Of a DNA stretch of 64,000 bases, positions 53,231 through 61,789 are shown one piece after another. A model generated the notes under the pieces. The model saw only the letters and a list, made by a program, of their open reading frames with translations. It searched no databases and was not told the DNA's origin. The translations under genes and the position numbers were made by a program. Source of the stretch: Limimaricola hongkongensis DSM 17492 (lineage in GTDB: Bacteria > Pseudomonadota > Alphaproteobacteria > Rhodobacterales > Rhodobacteraceae); the NCBI RefSeq assembly GCF_000600975.2, contig NZ_KK088653.1, positions 930,501 through 994,500 of the forward strand. The letters are read 5' to 3'. Each line of letters opens with the position of its first letter. The first letter of the stretch is position 1.

Positions 53231-53683
53231 TCAGCCGCCGGCGGTCTCGTCGGCCGCCGTGACGCGCTGCTGATGCGTGCGTTCGCGCTCGGGCCATTCC
53301 GACTTCAGGTAGTCGAGGATCGCTTCGACCTCGGCCTCGGTGAGAAGACCCTCGAAACCCGGCATGTCGCTCTCGTAGCCGTTGCCGACCACCGCCTCGG
53401 TGCCACGCAGGATGATCTCGCGCAGCACCCGGTCGGGGTGGTGCCAGGTGTGGCCTGTCGCGTCATGCGGCGGGGCGGGCAGGCGGCCGGAGGGCAAGGG
53501 CCGGCGCCAGTCGGGCTGGCCCTCGAGCTCGGCGCCGTGGCAGGCCGCGCAGTTGTCGAGGTAGAGCTGGCGGCCGTGTTCGGTCGCGTCACCGGCCGAG
53601 GGCCAGAGCGCGACCGCGCCGGCGCCCAGCAGCAGTGCGGCTCCAGAGGCGGCCACGAAAACCGCTGCTCCCCGTCTTGCCAT
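53231..53683 (-). CDS. c-type cytochrome
   Basis: A 150-residue protein with N-terminal anchor (GAAVFVAASGAALLLGAGAVALW) and one heme motif CAACHGAELEG; the axial Met is in YESDMPGFEGLLTEAEV. GGGAGG precedes the ATG. It lies two bases after a tiny membrane gene in a minus-strand operon headed by a small secreted protein and a multicopper oxidase. Confidence 0.88.
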   Translation of the reverse strand: MARRGAAVFVAASGAALLLGAGAVALWPSAGDATEHGRQLYLDNCAACHGAELEGQPDWRRPLPSGRLPAPPHDATGHTWHHPDRVLREIILRGTEAVVGNGYESDMPGFEGLLTEAEVEAILDYLKSEWPERERTHQQRVTAADETAGG

Positions 53684-53685
53684 GG

Positions 53686-53823
53686 CTATCCTCCCGGGCT
53701 GCGAAGATACTTGATCAGCGCCGCCGCGGCGAGCAGCAGCACCAGCACGGCCAGCAGGCAGACCGCGCCCATGCCGAGCATCATCCATCCGCCCATGGCG
53801 GTCATCATCTCGGGTCCCATCAT
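53686..53823 (-). CDS. Tiny Met-rich membrane protein (45 residues)
   Basis: Starts MMGPEMMTAMGGWMMLGMGA and continues as one strongly hydrophobic helix (VCLLAVLVLLLAAAALI) with a basic tail KYLRSPGG. TTGGAG sits eight bases upstream of the first ATG. It fills the gap between DUF411 and cytochrome genes with two bases before the next ATG. Nine Met residues in the first 18 suggest a copper-related membrane peptide. Function unknown. Confidence 0.65.
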   Translation of the reverse strand: MMGPEMMTAMGGWMMLGMGAVCLLAVLVLLLAAAALIKYLRSPGG

Positions 53824-53880
53824 ACGGGTCTCCAATCATCGGGAAACGGCAGGCGCGGGGATGCGCCGGCCGGAAGGGCA

Positions 53881-54312
53881 TCACTCGGCCGGATAGGGCA
53901 GCGCCGTGCCCTCGGCGTCGATCATCACGACGTCGAGTTCGGCCTCCGGGTCGTCGCCCATGCCGGGCGCGCCCATCGGCATGCCGGGCAGGCTGAGGCC
54001 GATCGCCTCGGGCCTCTCGGAAAGAAAGCGCGACAGGATGTCGGCGGGCACGTGGCCGCTGATCGCGTAGCCGTCGATCAGCGCGGTGTGGCAGCCCTGC
54101 TGGCCGATCGGGATGCCTGCCTCCTTGTTGACGGTGGCGAGGTCGTAGGTCTCGACGATCTCCACCTCGTAGCCGTTCTCGCGCAGGTGTTCGGCATGCG
54201 CCGCGCAGCAGCCGCAGTTCGGGTCCTTGTAGAGCGTCATCGCGTCGGCCAGCACCGGAAGGCCGGTGAGGCCGAAGAGGGTCGCAGTGGCGAGGGTCCT
54301 GAGGGTCTTCAT
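53881..54312 (-). CDS. DUF411 metal-binding protein
   Basis: A 143-residue secreted protein. Signal MKTLRTLATATLFGLTGLPVLA, then the DUF411 core LYKDPNCGCCAAHAEHL and GCHTALIDGYAISGHVPADI. It is a frequent partner of copper oxidases and is thought to bind copper through the CGCC site. Start follows a GGAAA element; six upstream codons are possible but less likely. Confidence 0.9.
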   Translation of the reverse strand: MKTLRTLATATLFGLTGLPVLADAMTLYKDPNCGCCAAHAEHLRENGYEVEIVETYDLATVNKEAGIPIGQQGCHTALIDGYAISGHVPADILSRFLSERPEAIGLSLPGMPMGAPGMGDDPEAELDVVMIDAEGTALPYPAE

Positions 54313-54333
54313 GCGGGGTTTCCTTTCCATGGT

Positions 54334-55749
54334 TCAGGCCGCGTCGACGACGCGGACCAGCGCCGCCATGCCGGCAGCCTGGTGGGCGAGGACGTGGCAG
54401 TGCAGCATCCAGTCGCCGGGGTTGTCGGCCCGGAACGCGATCTCGACGCGCTCCTCGGGGGCCATGAGAACGGTGTCGCGCCATTCGCGGTGCACGGTCG
54501 GCCGGCCATCGCGCGAAACGATGCGGAAGACGTGGCCGTGCAGGTGGATCGGGTGCCACCAGCCGGTGCGGTTCTCCATCGCGATCAGCTGCGTGCTGCC
54601 GCGTTCGGCCACGATCAGGGGCGGGTCGTCATGGCCCTGCGCTGCGCGGCCGTTGACGAACCACATCCGGCCCTGCCGCATCTGGTCGATCATCGCGGGC
54701 GCATCCGCGCCCATCATCATCTGCCCCATCATCCCGCCGTGGAACACGATGTCGTGGCGCGTCGCGGCGGCAAGGTCGGGCTCGGGTAGCGGGTTGGGGG
54801 GCAGCGCCATGTCCCAGTCCGGCGCGCGGGTGCGCAGAGGCGTATCGCCATGCACCAGCGTGGCGACCTCGTAGGCGCCGTCGGGCCGGAACAGGTCGCG
54901 CACTGGCGCTTCCGTGCCGGCCCCGCCGCTGGCGTCGAGCGCGATGTCGGCGCGCATGCCCGGCCCGATCAGCACCGCGCCGCCCTCGGGCGCATGCGGC
55001 GCAACCGGCTGGCCGTCGAGCGCGACGACGACCGGCGCGAGCGCCCCGAAGTCGAGCGCGAAGATCCGCGCCGTGGCGGCGTTGACGATCCTGAGCCGCA
55101 GGCGCTCGTTCGGGGCGACCGCGATGCGGGGGCCGGGCCGGCCGTTCAGCGTCACGCGGTTGCCGATCCGGCCGCCATGCATCGCGTCATGCATGCCGTC
55201 GAAGCCGGGCGCGATCGCGCCATCCGGTTCGAGCCGCCAGTCCTGCAGCATCCATACGAGGTCGCGATCGACGCGGATCGGCGTCTCTTCCTCAACCACC
55301 AGCGCGCCCGCGAGGCCGCGCCCCAGCTGTTCGGCGCCGCCCATATGCGGGTGATACCAGTAGGTCCCGGCATCGGGCAGGTCGAACTCGTAGTGAAAGT
55401 CTCCGCCCGGCGGGATCGGCGGCTGGGTGAGATGCGCGACGCCGTCCATGGCGTTGGGCACGCGCAGACCGTGCCAGTGTATGCTGGTCGGCGTGTCGAG
55501 GTCGTTTCGGGCGCGCAGGCTGAGGCGGTCGCCTTGCCGGAAGCGGAGTTCCGGGCCCGGAAGGGCACCGCCATAGCTCCAGACCGGCGTCGCCGGGCGC
55601 GGCGGGGCAAGGAGTTGCGCCTGCGTGCGCATGGCGGTCAGCTCTAACTGCGGTCCGGATGCGGCGGCGTTCGGCAGGAACGAAGCGCCACCCAGCGCCG
55701 CGGCGCCAGAGAGGAAGCCTCTGCGAGAGAGGCCCGTGAAATGGGTCAT
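54334..55749 (-). CDS. Multicopper oxidase 2 (Tat-exported)
   Basis: A 471-residue oxidase. Tat signal SRRGFLSGAA. Copper motifs SIHWHGLR, YWYHPHMG, HPIHLHGHVF and HCHVLAHQAAGM are complete. Unlike the first oxidase it lacks a long Met-rich loop but has GGMMGQMMMG before domain 3. Probably a second periplasmic cuprous oxidase or a related laccase-like enzyme. The gene is followed by DUF411, the tiny membrane protein and a cytochrome. Confidence 0.9.
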   Translation of the reverse strand: MTHFTGLSRRGFLSGAAALGGASFLPNAAASGPQLELTAMRTQAQLLAPPRPATPVWSYGGALPGPELRFRQGDRLSLRARNDLDTPTSIHWHGLRVPNAMDGVAHLTQPPIPPGGDFHYEFDLPDAGTYWYHPHMGGAEQLGRGLAGALVVEEETPIRVDRDLVWMLQDWRLEPDGAIAPGFDGMHDAMHGGRIGNRVTLNGRPGPRIAVAPNERLRLRIVNAATARIFALDFGALAPVVVALDGQPVAPHAPEGGAVLIGPGMRADIALDASGGAGTEAPVRDLFRPDGAYEVATLVHGDTPLRTRAPDWDMALPPNPLPEPDLAAATRHDIVFHGGMMGQMMMGADAPAMIDQMRQGRMWFVNGRAAQGHDDPPLIVAERGSTQLIAMENRTGWWHPIHLHGHVFRIVSRDGRPTVHREWRDTVLMAPEERVEIAFRADNPGDWMLHCHVLAHQAAGMAALVRVVDAA

Positions 55750-55821
55750 CTGGATAATCCTGATCGGAAGGTGCCGCGCGAAAGGCGCGGCGTTGGCCCG
55801 CCTTCGAGCGGACGGACGGCT

Positions 55822-56160
55822 TCAGATCAGGTAGCGGGGTGGCTCCAGAAGCGGAGCCGGGCTGGCTCCGCCCGGCGCAGCGTAGCCGAACACGCGCTGG
55901 ACTTCCCGGATGGCAGAAAAGAAGGGCCAGTCTGGGGACATCAGGTCGAGTGCAACCGCGCCGGACGCGCAAGCGCCTACGTCCTGGCAGACATCGCCGC
56001 CGGGCATCGCTTCCTCGGGACAATTGGCGCAATCGGTCATAGCGACCACGGCCGGACTCTCGTGCATCGCTGGCATCGCCTCGGCGGCGATGGGCACGGA
56101 TTGAGCCAGCAGCCCGATCAGGAACAGGCAGAGTGCAAGGAGGCGAGCCATCGGGCGCAT
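55822..56160 (-). CDS. Small secreted Cys-containing protein
   Basis: A 112-residue unknown protein with signal peptide (MARLLALCLFLIGLLAQSVPIAAEA) and a cluster of Cys (DCANCPEEAMPGGDVCQDVGAC). Third member of the small-secreted-protein group here. The start is uncertain between ATGs at 56160 and 56151; neither has a strong ribosome site. Confidence 0.6.
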   Translation of the reverse strand: MRPMARLLALCLFLIGLLAQSVPIAAEAMPAMHESPAVVAMTDCANCPEEAMPGGDVCQDVGACASGAVALDLMSPDWPFFSAIREVQRVFGYAAPGGASPAPLLEPPRYLI

Positions 56161-56339
56161 ATGGTCAGCAACTGAATACCTGTGCAAGTCCAAGCACTGC
56201 CCCTTCACTACGCTGTCATCAATGAGCAGCTATCTGACGACTTTCGCTGCGCAGTGCCTGAGAGTCTGCTTTGAGTCAGGAACGTTCGTAGCATGAAGGG
56301 CGGATACCGGCCTTTCGCTGCACTTCGCATGAACAGCAG

Positions 56340-56795
56340 CTAATCGGATGCGCTCTCTACACGTTCCGACTTAATCTGCCCTTCATTGAGAACGTCGAGC
56401 AACGGGCAGTCGGGAGTGTCAGACCCAGTGCAGCGTGCGATAGTGCCGTCCAGAACGGATTCAATCGCCTGAAGGTCGCGGATCTTAGAGCGGACCACGT
56501 CGAGATGGTGGCGCCCCCTTCGTTCGACTTCCGCGCAGGTATGGCTGCCGCGGTCGACGAGGGCCAGCAGGCCGCGGATCTCTTCCATGGTGAAGCCGAG
56601 ATCCCGGGCCCGCATGACGAAGTTCAGCCGCTCCACGTGCGCCGAGCCGTAGCGGCGGTGACCCCAAGAGGTGCGCGGCGGATCGGGCATCAGGCCGACG
56701 CTCTCGTAGTAGCGGATCGTCTCGAGATTGCAGCCGGTCATTCGGGCGAGATCGGAGCGTTTCAGGTCGTTCGCGGGGGCGTGATCGTCCGGAAT
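56340..56795 (-). CDS. merR: Mercury-responsive MerR regulator, possible ATT start
   Basis: HTH region LKRSDLARMTGCNLETIRYY, hinge helix, and three Cys in the mercury pattern: HTCAEV, ARCTG and DCPLL, like C82/C117/C126 of Tn501 MerR. No ATG, GTG or TTG lies in frame between the operator and the HTH. AAGGAG (56803-56808) is followed seven bases later by an in-frame ATT, which I take as the probable start (151 residues); CTG further in is another option. In-frame ATGs upstream of the operator were rejected. It represses and activates the divergent merT promoter. Confidence 0.8.
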   Translation of the reverse strand: MPDDHAPANDLKRSDLARMTGCNLETIRYYESVGLMPDPPRTSWGHRRYGSAHVERLNFVMRARDLGFTMEEIRGLLALVDRGSHTCAEVERRGRHHLDVVRSKIRDLQAIESVLDGTIARCTGSDTPDCPLLDVLNEGQIKSERVESASD

Positions 56796-56806
56796 CGGAT
56801 TTCTCC

Positions 56807-56837
56807 TTGATCCTGTAGCTACTACAGACCCTATCTT
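56807..56837 (+). promoter_or_regulatory. mer promoter with MerR operator
   Basis: TTGATC (-35, 56807-56812) and TATCTT (-10, 56832-56837) are 19 bp apart, the over-long spacing typical of MerR-controlled promoters. The spacer holds the exact dyad CTGTAG-CTA-CTACAG (56813-56827). Confidence 0.85.
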
Positions 56838-56868
56838 GCCTGTCATCGAGCGACAACGGGGCAACGCG

Positions 56869-57267
56869 ATGACGGCGGAGACGATCGACACCGAACGACG
56901 GACAGGTGAACGGCCAGACAAGACCGGGTGGGCCGCGACCGGCGCCGGGGTGCTTGGCGCGCTGGCGCTGACGTCGTGCTGCATCCTGCCGCTGGTCTTG
57001 GTCAGCCTCGGCGTTACCGGCGTCTTCATCGGCCAGCTCACCGCGCTCTACGCCTACAAGTGGGTGACCTTTTCCTTCGCGGCGGCGGCGCTCGGCTATG
57101 GCTTCTGGAAGGCCTACCGACCGGTGCCCGCCAAAGATTGCGGCACCGGGGCCTGCGCGCGCCCCGTGGATCGCAGCCTGATGCGGGGGCTTCTCTGGGG
57201 CGCCCTCGCCGTGGTGCTGCTGGCCCTCGCTTTCCCCTATGCCGCGCCCCTCATCCTGACCTTCTGA
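56869..57267 (+). CDS. merT: Mercuric transport protein MerT
   Basis: A 132-residue membrane protein. First helix carries the vicinal Cys pair ALTSCCILPLVL that takes Hg(II) from MerP; a second Cys pair is in the cytoplasmic loop DCGTGACARP; a third helix ends the protein. The N-terminal 25 residues are longer and more hydrophilic than in Tn21 MerT. First gene of the operon. Confidence 0.9.
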   Translation: MTAETIDTERRTGERPDKTGWAATGAGVLGALALTSCCILPLVLVSLGVTGVFIGQLTALYAYKWVTFSFAAAALGYGFWKAYRPVPAKDCGTGACARPVDRSLMRGLLWGALAVVLLALAFPYAAPLILTF

Positions 57268-57284
57268 TACGGAGCCCCCAGCCG

Positions 57285-57581
57285 ATGAAACATCTCCTGC
57301 TCGCCGCATCGCTCGGTCTCGCACCGGTCGCGCTCCAGGCCGATGAAGCCGAGACCCGTCTTCACGTCACCGGCCTGACCTGCCCGTCGTGCAGCTACAT
57401 CGTCGGCACCACACTCAAGCGCGTCGACACGGTTGAGATCGCCGAGTTCACCGAAGGCGAAGCCGAGGATGGCATCTACGTCCTGCGCTACGACGAAGCC
57501 GTCACCGATCCCGAGGCGCTGATCGCCGCCGTCACCGGCGTCGGCTACGGCGCGGCGCTCGCCGCCGGGAGCGGGTCGTGA
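57285..57581 (+). CDS. merP: Periplasmic mercury-binding protein MerP
   Basis: A 98-residue protein with signal MKHLLLAASLGLAPVALQA and an HMA fold; the metal site is LTCPSCSYIV (C-x-x-C). GGAG lies about ten bases upstream. It overlaps merF by four bases (GTGA). It delivers Hg(II) to MerT or MerF. Confidence 0.9.
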   Translation: MKHLLLAASLGLAPVALQADEAETRLHVTGLTCPSCSYIVGTTLKRVDTVEIAEFTEGEAEDGIYVLRYDEAVTDPEALIAAVTGVGYGAALAAGSGS

Positions 57582-57808
57582 CCCGGCCCGAGACATCCCC
57601 CGACAAGAACGATCGCCTGCTGAAATACGGGCTGATCGGCACCGTCGTCGTGGCGCTGTGCTGCTTCACCCCGATCCTGGTGGTCCTGTTGGGTGCGGTC
57701 GGACTCTCCGTCCTGTTGGGCTGGCTCGACATCGTTTTGCTGCCAACGCTCGCGATATTCCTCGGCATCACCCTCTATGCCCTCTGGCGGCGCCAACGCA
57801 TCAGCTAA
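57578..57808 (+). CDS. merF: Mercury transport protein MerF
   Basis: A 76-residue, two-helix membrane protein. Cys pair in VVALCCFTPILVVLLGAVG matches MerF. GTG start overlaps the merP stop. Only one Cys pair is present, whereas classic MerF has two. Confidence 0.88.
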   Translation: MTRPETSPDKNDRLLKYGLIGTVVVALCCFTPILVVLLGAVGLSVLLGWLDIVLLPTLAIFLGITLYALWRRQRIS

Positions 57809-57819
57809 GAGAGACTGAC

Positions 57820-59235
57820 ATGAAAGATTGCTGCACCCCCAAGGGCGGCGCCTACGACCTTGCCGTCATCGGCGCCGGCTCGGCCGGGTTCTCGGCCGCC
57901 ATCACCGCCGCCGAAACCGGCGCACGGGTCGCCCTGATCGGCGAAGGGACCATTGGCGGCACATGCGTCAACGTTGGTTGCGTGCCCTCCAAGGCGCTGA
58001 TCCGCGCCGTGGAGGGCCTGCACCATGCGCGCGCTGCGAACCGGTTCGACGGCATTGAGGCCGGGGCCGGCGTTACCGAATGGGCCGCGACGGTGGCGCA
58101 GAAGCAGGCGCTGGTGGAGGAGCTGCGCGCGGCCAAATATTCCGATGTGCTGCCCCGGCACGACAACATCGACTACGTCGAGGGCCGCGCCCGGTTCGAC
58201 GACGAGGGGCGGCTCACCGTGGACGGCGATGCCTTTCCGGCGGCGAAGATCGTCGTCGCCACCGGCGCCCGCCCGCATGTGCCGGCGATCCCCGGCATCA
58301 AGACCGTGGATGCGCTCGATAGCACCTCGGCGCTGGAGCTGACCACGCTGCCTGACTCCATGCTGGTCCTCGGCGCGGGTTATATCGGGGTGGAACTGGC
58401 GCAGCTCTTCGCCCGTGCGGGCGTTTTGGTCACGCTGGTCAGCCGTCGTGGCGTGCTGCCGGAGGCCGAACCGGAAATCTCCGAGGCGCTGGAAGGTTAC
58501 CTGTCCGAGGAGGGCATCCGCCTGGCGCGGGTTACGGGCTACGAGAGCGTGGCACACGACGGCGGCAGCGTGCGCCTGACGACCACCGCTGGTGAGAGCT
58601 ACGACGCCGCACGACTGCTGCTCGCCACCGGCCGGGTGCCGAACAGCGATCGTTTGAACCTCGGCGCGGCCGGGATAGAGACCGACGCGCGGGGCGGGAT
58701 CGTCGTCGACGCGCAGATGCGCACCGCCAACCCGAACGTCTGGGCGGCGGGCGACGTCACCGGCAGCGACCAGTTCGTCTACATGGCGGCCTACGGCGCC
58801 AAGATCGCCACCCGGAACGCCGTGGCGGGCGAGGTGCGCAGCTATGACAACGGCACGATGCCCTGGGTGGTGTTCTCCGACCCGCAGGTGGCGGGCGTGG
58901 GGCTGAGCGAGGCACAGGCCCGGGCTGCCGGGCACGAGGTGGTCACCTCGGTTCTGCCGCTCGACGCCGTGCCGCGCGCGCTGGCCGCCCGCGACACGCG
59001 CGGGCTGATCAAGTTGGTGGCGGAGACGGACAGCAAGCGACTACTGGGCGCGCAGATCCTCGCTCCCGAAGGCGCGGACAGCATCCAGACGGCGGCGATG
59101 GCCCTCAAGGCGGGGCTCACTTACGAGGAGCTGGCCGACACGATCATGCCCTATCTCACCACGGTTGAGGGGCTGAAGCTCGCCGCCCAGACCTTCGAGA
59201 AGGACGTGGCCGCGCTCAGCTGCTGCGCAGGGTGA
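57820..59235 (+). CDS. merA: Mercuric reductase
   Basis: A 471-residue flavoprotein. FAD loop VIGAGSAGFSAA, redox-active GGTCVNVGCVPSK (C49, C54), NAD(P)H loop LGAGYIGVELAQ, second FAD motif VWAAGDVTG, and the C-terminal vicinal SCCAG that passes Hg(II) to the active site. There is no N-terminal NmerA domain; MKDCC may play a minor substitute role. It reduces Hg(II) to volatile Hg(0) using NADPH. Confidence 0.95.
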   Translation: MKDCCTPKGGAYDLAVIGAGSAGFSAAITAAETGARVALIGEGTIGGTCVNVGCVPSKALIRAVEGLHHARAANRFDGIEAGAGVTEWAATVAQKQALVEELRAAKYSDVLPRHDNIDYVEGRARFDDEGRLTVDGDAFPAAKIVVATGARPHVPAIPGIKTVDALDSTSALELTTLPDSMLVLGAGYIGVELAQLFARAGVLVTLVSRRGVLPEAEPEISEALEGYLSEEGIRLARVTGYESVAHDGGSVRLTTTAGESYDAARLLLATGRVPNSDRLNLGAAGIETDARGGIVVDAQMRTANPNVWAAGDVTGSDQFVYMAAYGAKIATRNAVAGEVRSYDNGTMPWVVFSDPQVAGVGLSEAQARAAGHEVVTSVLPLDAVPRALAARDTRGLIKLVAETDSKRLLGAQILAPEGADSIQTAAMALKAGLTYEELADTIMPYLTTVEGLKLAAQTFEKDVAALSCCAG

Positions 59236-59239
59236 CCCC

Positions 59240-59602
59240 ATGAGCGGAGGATCGAAGCGCGACCTCCTCGGATCGACCCGCAGCGCCGTCCTTGCGTGGT
59301 GGCTGCCCATCGGCGCCATGCTCCTGACGATCCCGCTGCCCGATGGTCCCAAGACGGAGATCTGGCTGCTGGCGCTGTCATGGATGGGCGGGGCCTGCCT
59401 GCTCAATGCCCGACGCTGCGGCCGGGTGCATTGCCGCTACACTGGCCCCTTTCTGCTGGCGATGACCCTGCCGGTGCTGGGGCATGGCACCGGGCTGGTG
59501 CCGCTGGGCAAGGATGGTTGGCTCTGGCTCGGCCTCGCGACTGGCGGGGGCACAGCGGCGATCTGGGGACTGAGCGAGCGCATGATGGGCCGATACCGCT
59601 GA
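59240..59602 (+). CDS. Four-helix membrane protein of the mer operon
   Basis: A 120-residue membrane protein of unknown function with about four helices and the conserved-looking loop NARRCGRVHCRYTGP between helices 2 and 3. Position four bases after merA and upstream of a reductase suggests transport or handling of mercury or thiol species. I do not recognise it as MerE, MerC or MerH. Confidence 0.65.
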   Translation: MSGGSKRDLLGSTRSAVLAWWLPIGAMLLTIPLPDGPKTEIWLLALSWMGGACLLNARRCGRVHCRYTGPFLLAMTLPVLGHGTGLVPLGKDGWLWLGLATGGGTAAIWGLSERMMGRYR

Positions 59603-59648
59603 AGGCGGGAAGCGACTCCAATCCGACCAGAAGGAACGAGGAGCAGAG

Positions 59649-60995
59649 ATGACCGAGACACTCGACCTGATCGTGATCGGCGCCGGCATGGCAGGTGTCA
59701 GCGCCGCGAAGAAGTGCGCCCGCGCTGGCTGGTCCGTCGCCATCGTCGACGAGTTGCCCTATGGCGGCACCTGCGCGCTCAGGGGTTGCGACCCGAAGAA
59801 GATGCTGCGCGCCGGTGCCGAGGCGGTCGACGCTGCGCGGCGGCTCACCGGCAAGGGCATCACGGGCGAGACCCGGATCGACTGGCCGGCGCTGATGAAG
59901 CATAAGGAGAGCTTCACCGACCCCGTGCCCGAGAGCATGGAGAGCGGGCTGAAGGACGCCGGGGTGCGGACGCTGCACGGTCGCGCCCGCTTCATCGCCA
60001 AGGACCGGATGGCGATCGACGGTCATGGCGAGATCGCCTTCCGCCACGCGCTGATCGCCACGGGTGCGAAGCCGCGCTCGCTGGAGTTTCCCGGCGCGGA
60101 GCGGCTGATCGACAGCACTGAGTTCCTGAACCTCGCAGAGCTGCCCCGCCGGATCGTCTTCGTCGGCGGCGGCTACGTCTCCTTCGAGTTCGCGCATATA
60201 GCGGCGCGGGCGGGAGCGCAGGTGACCATCCTCGATCGCGGCGCGCGGCAGTTGAAGAGGTTCGACCCCGACCTTGTCGACATGCTGCTGGACCGCAGTC
60301 GCGCCGCCGGGATCGAGGTCCTCGCCGAGGCGGTGATTGAGCGGGTCGAGGATAAGGGTGGAGCGCACCGCGTGGTCTTCCGGACGGCGGATGGGACCGA
60401 CGCCGTGGAGGCCGATCTTGTCGTGCATGGCGCCGGGCGGGTGCCCGCCATCGACCATCTCGACCTCGCCGCCGCGGGCATCGAGACCGAACAAGGCGGG
60501 GTGAAGGTCACACCCTGGCTGCAATCGCCGTCGAACTCGCGCATCTTCGCGGCCGGCGACGCCGCCGCCTCGCCCGGCAAGCCGCTGACCCCGGTGGCGG
60601 TGTTCGAGGGCAAGATCGCCGCCTCGAACATGCTCAAGGACAAGCGGACCGAGCCCGACTACACCGGCATGCCGAGCGTCGTCTTCACCATTCCCGAACT
60701 GGCGCGGGTCGGCCTGCTCGAGGAGGAGGCACGAGAAAGGGCCGATGTCGAGGTGAGCTTCACCGATACCTCGGGCTGGTTCTCGCAGAAGCGGCTGGGA
60801 GAAAGCCATGCGGGCGCTAAGATCATCACGGCCGAGGACGGCAAGATCCTCGGCGCGCACATGTTCGGCCCGGACTATGCCGAGCTGATCAATGTCTTCT
60901 CCCTGGCGATCAAGCTGGGGCTGACGGCGGCGCAGGTGAAGGCCATGCCGGCAGCCTATCCGACTGGGGCATCGGACATCGGGTCAATGTTCTGA
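59649..60995 (+). CDS. Glutathione-reductase-like pyridine nucleotide-disulfide oxidoreductase
   Basis: A 448-residue flavoprotein. FAD loop VIGAGMAGVSAAK, redox disulfide GGTCALRGCDPKK (C42, C47), NAD(P) loop VGGGYVSFEFAHIA, FAD motif IFAAGDAA, and C-terminal PTGASDIGSMF in place of the HPT motif of true glutathione reductase. Thus the proton-donating His is missing. Reductases of this kind are associated with some alphaproteobacterial mer operons, where they may keep low-molecular-weight thiols reduced. AACGAGGAG precedes the start. Confidence 0.85.
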   Translation: MTETLDLIVIGAGMAGVSAAKKCARAGWSVAIVDELPYGGTCALRGCDPKKMLRAGAEAVDAARRLTGKGITGETRIDWPALMKHKESFTDPVPESMESGLKDAGVRTLHGRARFIAKDRMAIDGHGEIAFRHALIATGAKPRSLEFPGAERLIDSTEFLNLAELPRRIVFVGGGYVSFEFAHIAARAGAQVTILDRGARQLKRFDPDLVDMLLDRSRAAGIEVLAEAVIERVEDKGGAHRVVFRTADGTDAVEADLVVHGAGRVPAIDHLDLAAAGIETEQGGVKVTPWLQSPSNSRIFAAGDAAASPGKPLTPVAVFEGKIAASNMLKDKRTEPDYTGMPSVVFTIPELARVGLLEEEARERADVEVSFTDTSGWFSQKRLGESHAGAKIITAEDGKILGAHMFGPDYAELINVFSLAIKLGLTAAQVKAMPAAYPTGASDIGSMF

Positions 60996-61056
60996 CCGGC
61001 GGCCATCTGCCCGTATTGCCTGCACGTCGACCGAGAAGTTGAATAAGACGAGGGAC

Positions 61057-61725
61057 ATGGAGCTTACTGATCAATCGATCCTGCTTGCCCTTGGCCTCGG
61101 ACTCCTCGGCTTCGTCGAACCCTGCACCATCGGAGCGCATATGCTGTTCCTCTCGGCCCAGCAGGGACGTAGGCTGCGACAGCGATTGAGCGCGGCATTG
61201 GTCTTCCTGCTGGCACGTCTCGTCGTCATGGGCGGGTTCGGTGGCCTGATCGTCGTTCTCGGCCAGCGTCTGATCGGCGTTCAGACCGGGATGTGGCTGG
61301 TCTTCGGGGCGATCTACCTTGGCCTCGGGATCGCGATCATTGCGGGCGGTGACAGGGGGCTTCGCCGGCGGGTCCGGGTCGCACCAGACTGCTGGAAGAT
61401 CGCCGACGCGCCGCTCCTGCAAGGTGCAGCCTTCGGGTTGAACATTCCCGCCTGCGCCGCGCCGATCCTGTTCGGGCTGATCGGCACGGCGACCGCCAGT
61501 GGCTCGGCCGCGACCGGCGTGCTGATGATGTCTGTCTTCGCCTTGGCGCTTACGCTTCCGCTCATTCCCCTGTCCGTCGCGCCCGGCCTTGCAGGCGGGC
61601 TCGACCGGGTCGCGAACTGGTTGAAGCCGCGCCGTTGGCTGCTGGGGGCGATCTTCATCGGCCTCGGGTTGTGGTCGATCTGGTTCGGGCTGTTCGTCGA
61701 GCCGGCGGCTTGGAGCGGCAGGTGA
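61057..61725 (+). CDS. CcdA/DsbD-like membrane protein
   Basis: A 222-residue protein with six membrane segments. GFVEPCTIGAHMLFLSA and GLNIPACAAPILFGLIG each carry a Pro-Cys, the two Cys that CcdA-type proteins use to move electrons across the membrane. It may pass reducing power to periplasmic thiols. GAGGG precedes the ATG at 61057; the start is otherwise open to an upstream TTG. Confidence 0.8.
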   Translation: MELTDQSILLALGLGLLGFVEPCTIGAHMLFLSAQQGRRLRQRLSAALVFLLARLVVMGGFGGLIVVLGQRLIGVQTGMWLVFGAIYLGLGIAIIAGGDRGLRRRVRVAPDCWKIADAPLLQGAAFGLNIPACAAPILFGLIGTATASGSAATGVLMMSVFALALTLPLIPLSVAPGLAGGLDRVANWLKPRRWLLGAIFIGLGLWSIWFGLFVEPAAWSGR

Positions 61726-61789
61726 CCCCCGCCGCCGGTTCTGGCACGTCGCGGGTGCCAGCACCGCGTTCCAGGCTGGCTCGGCTGCG

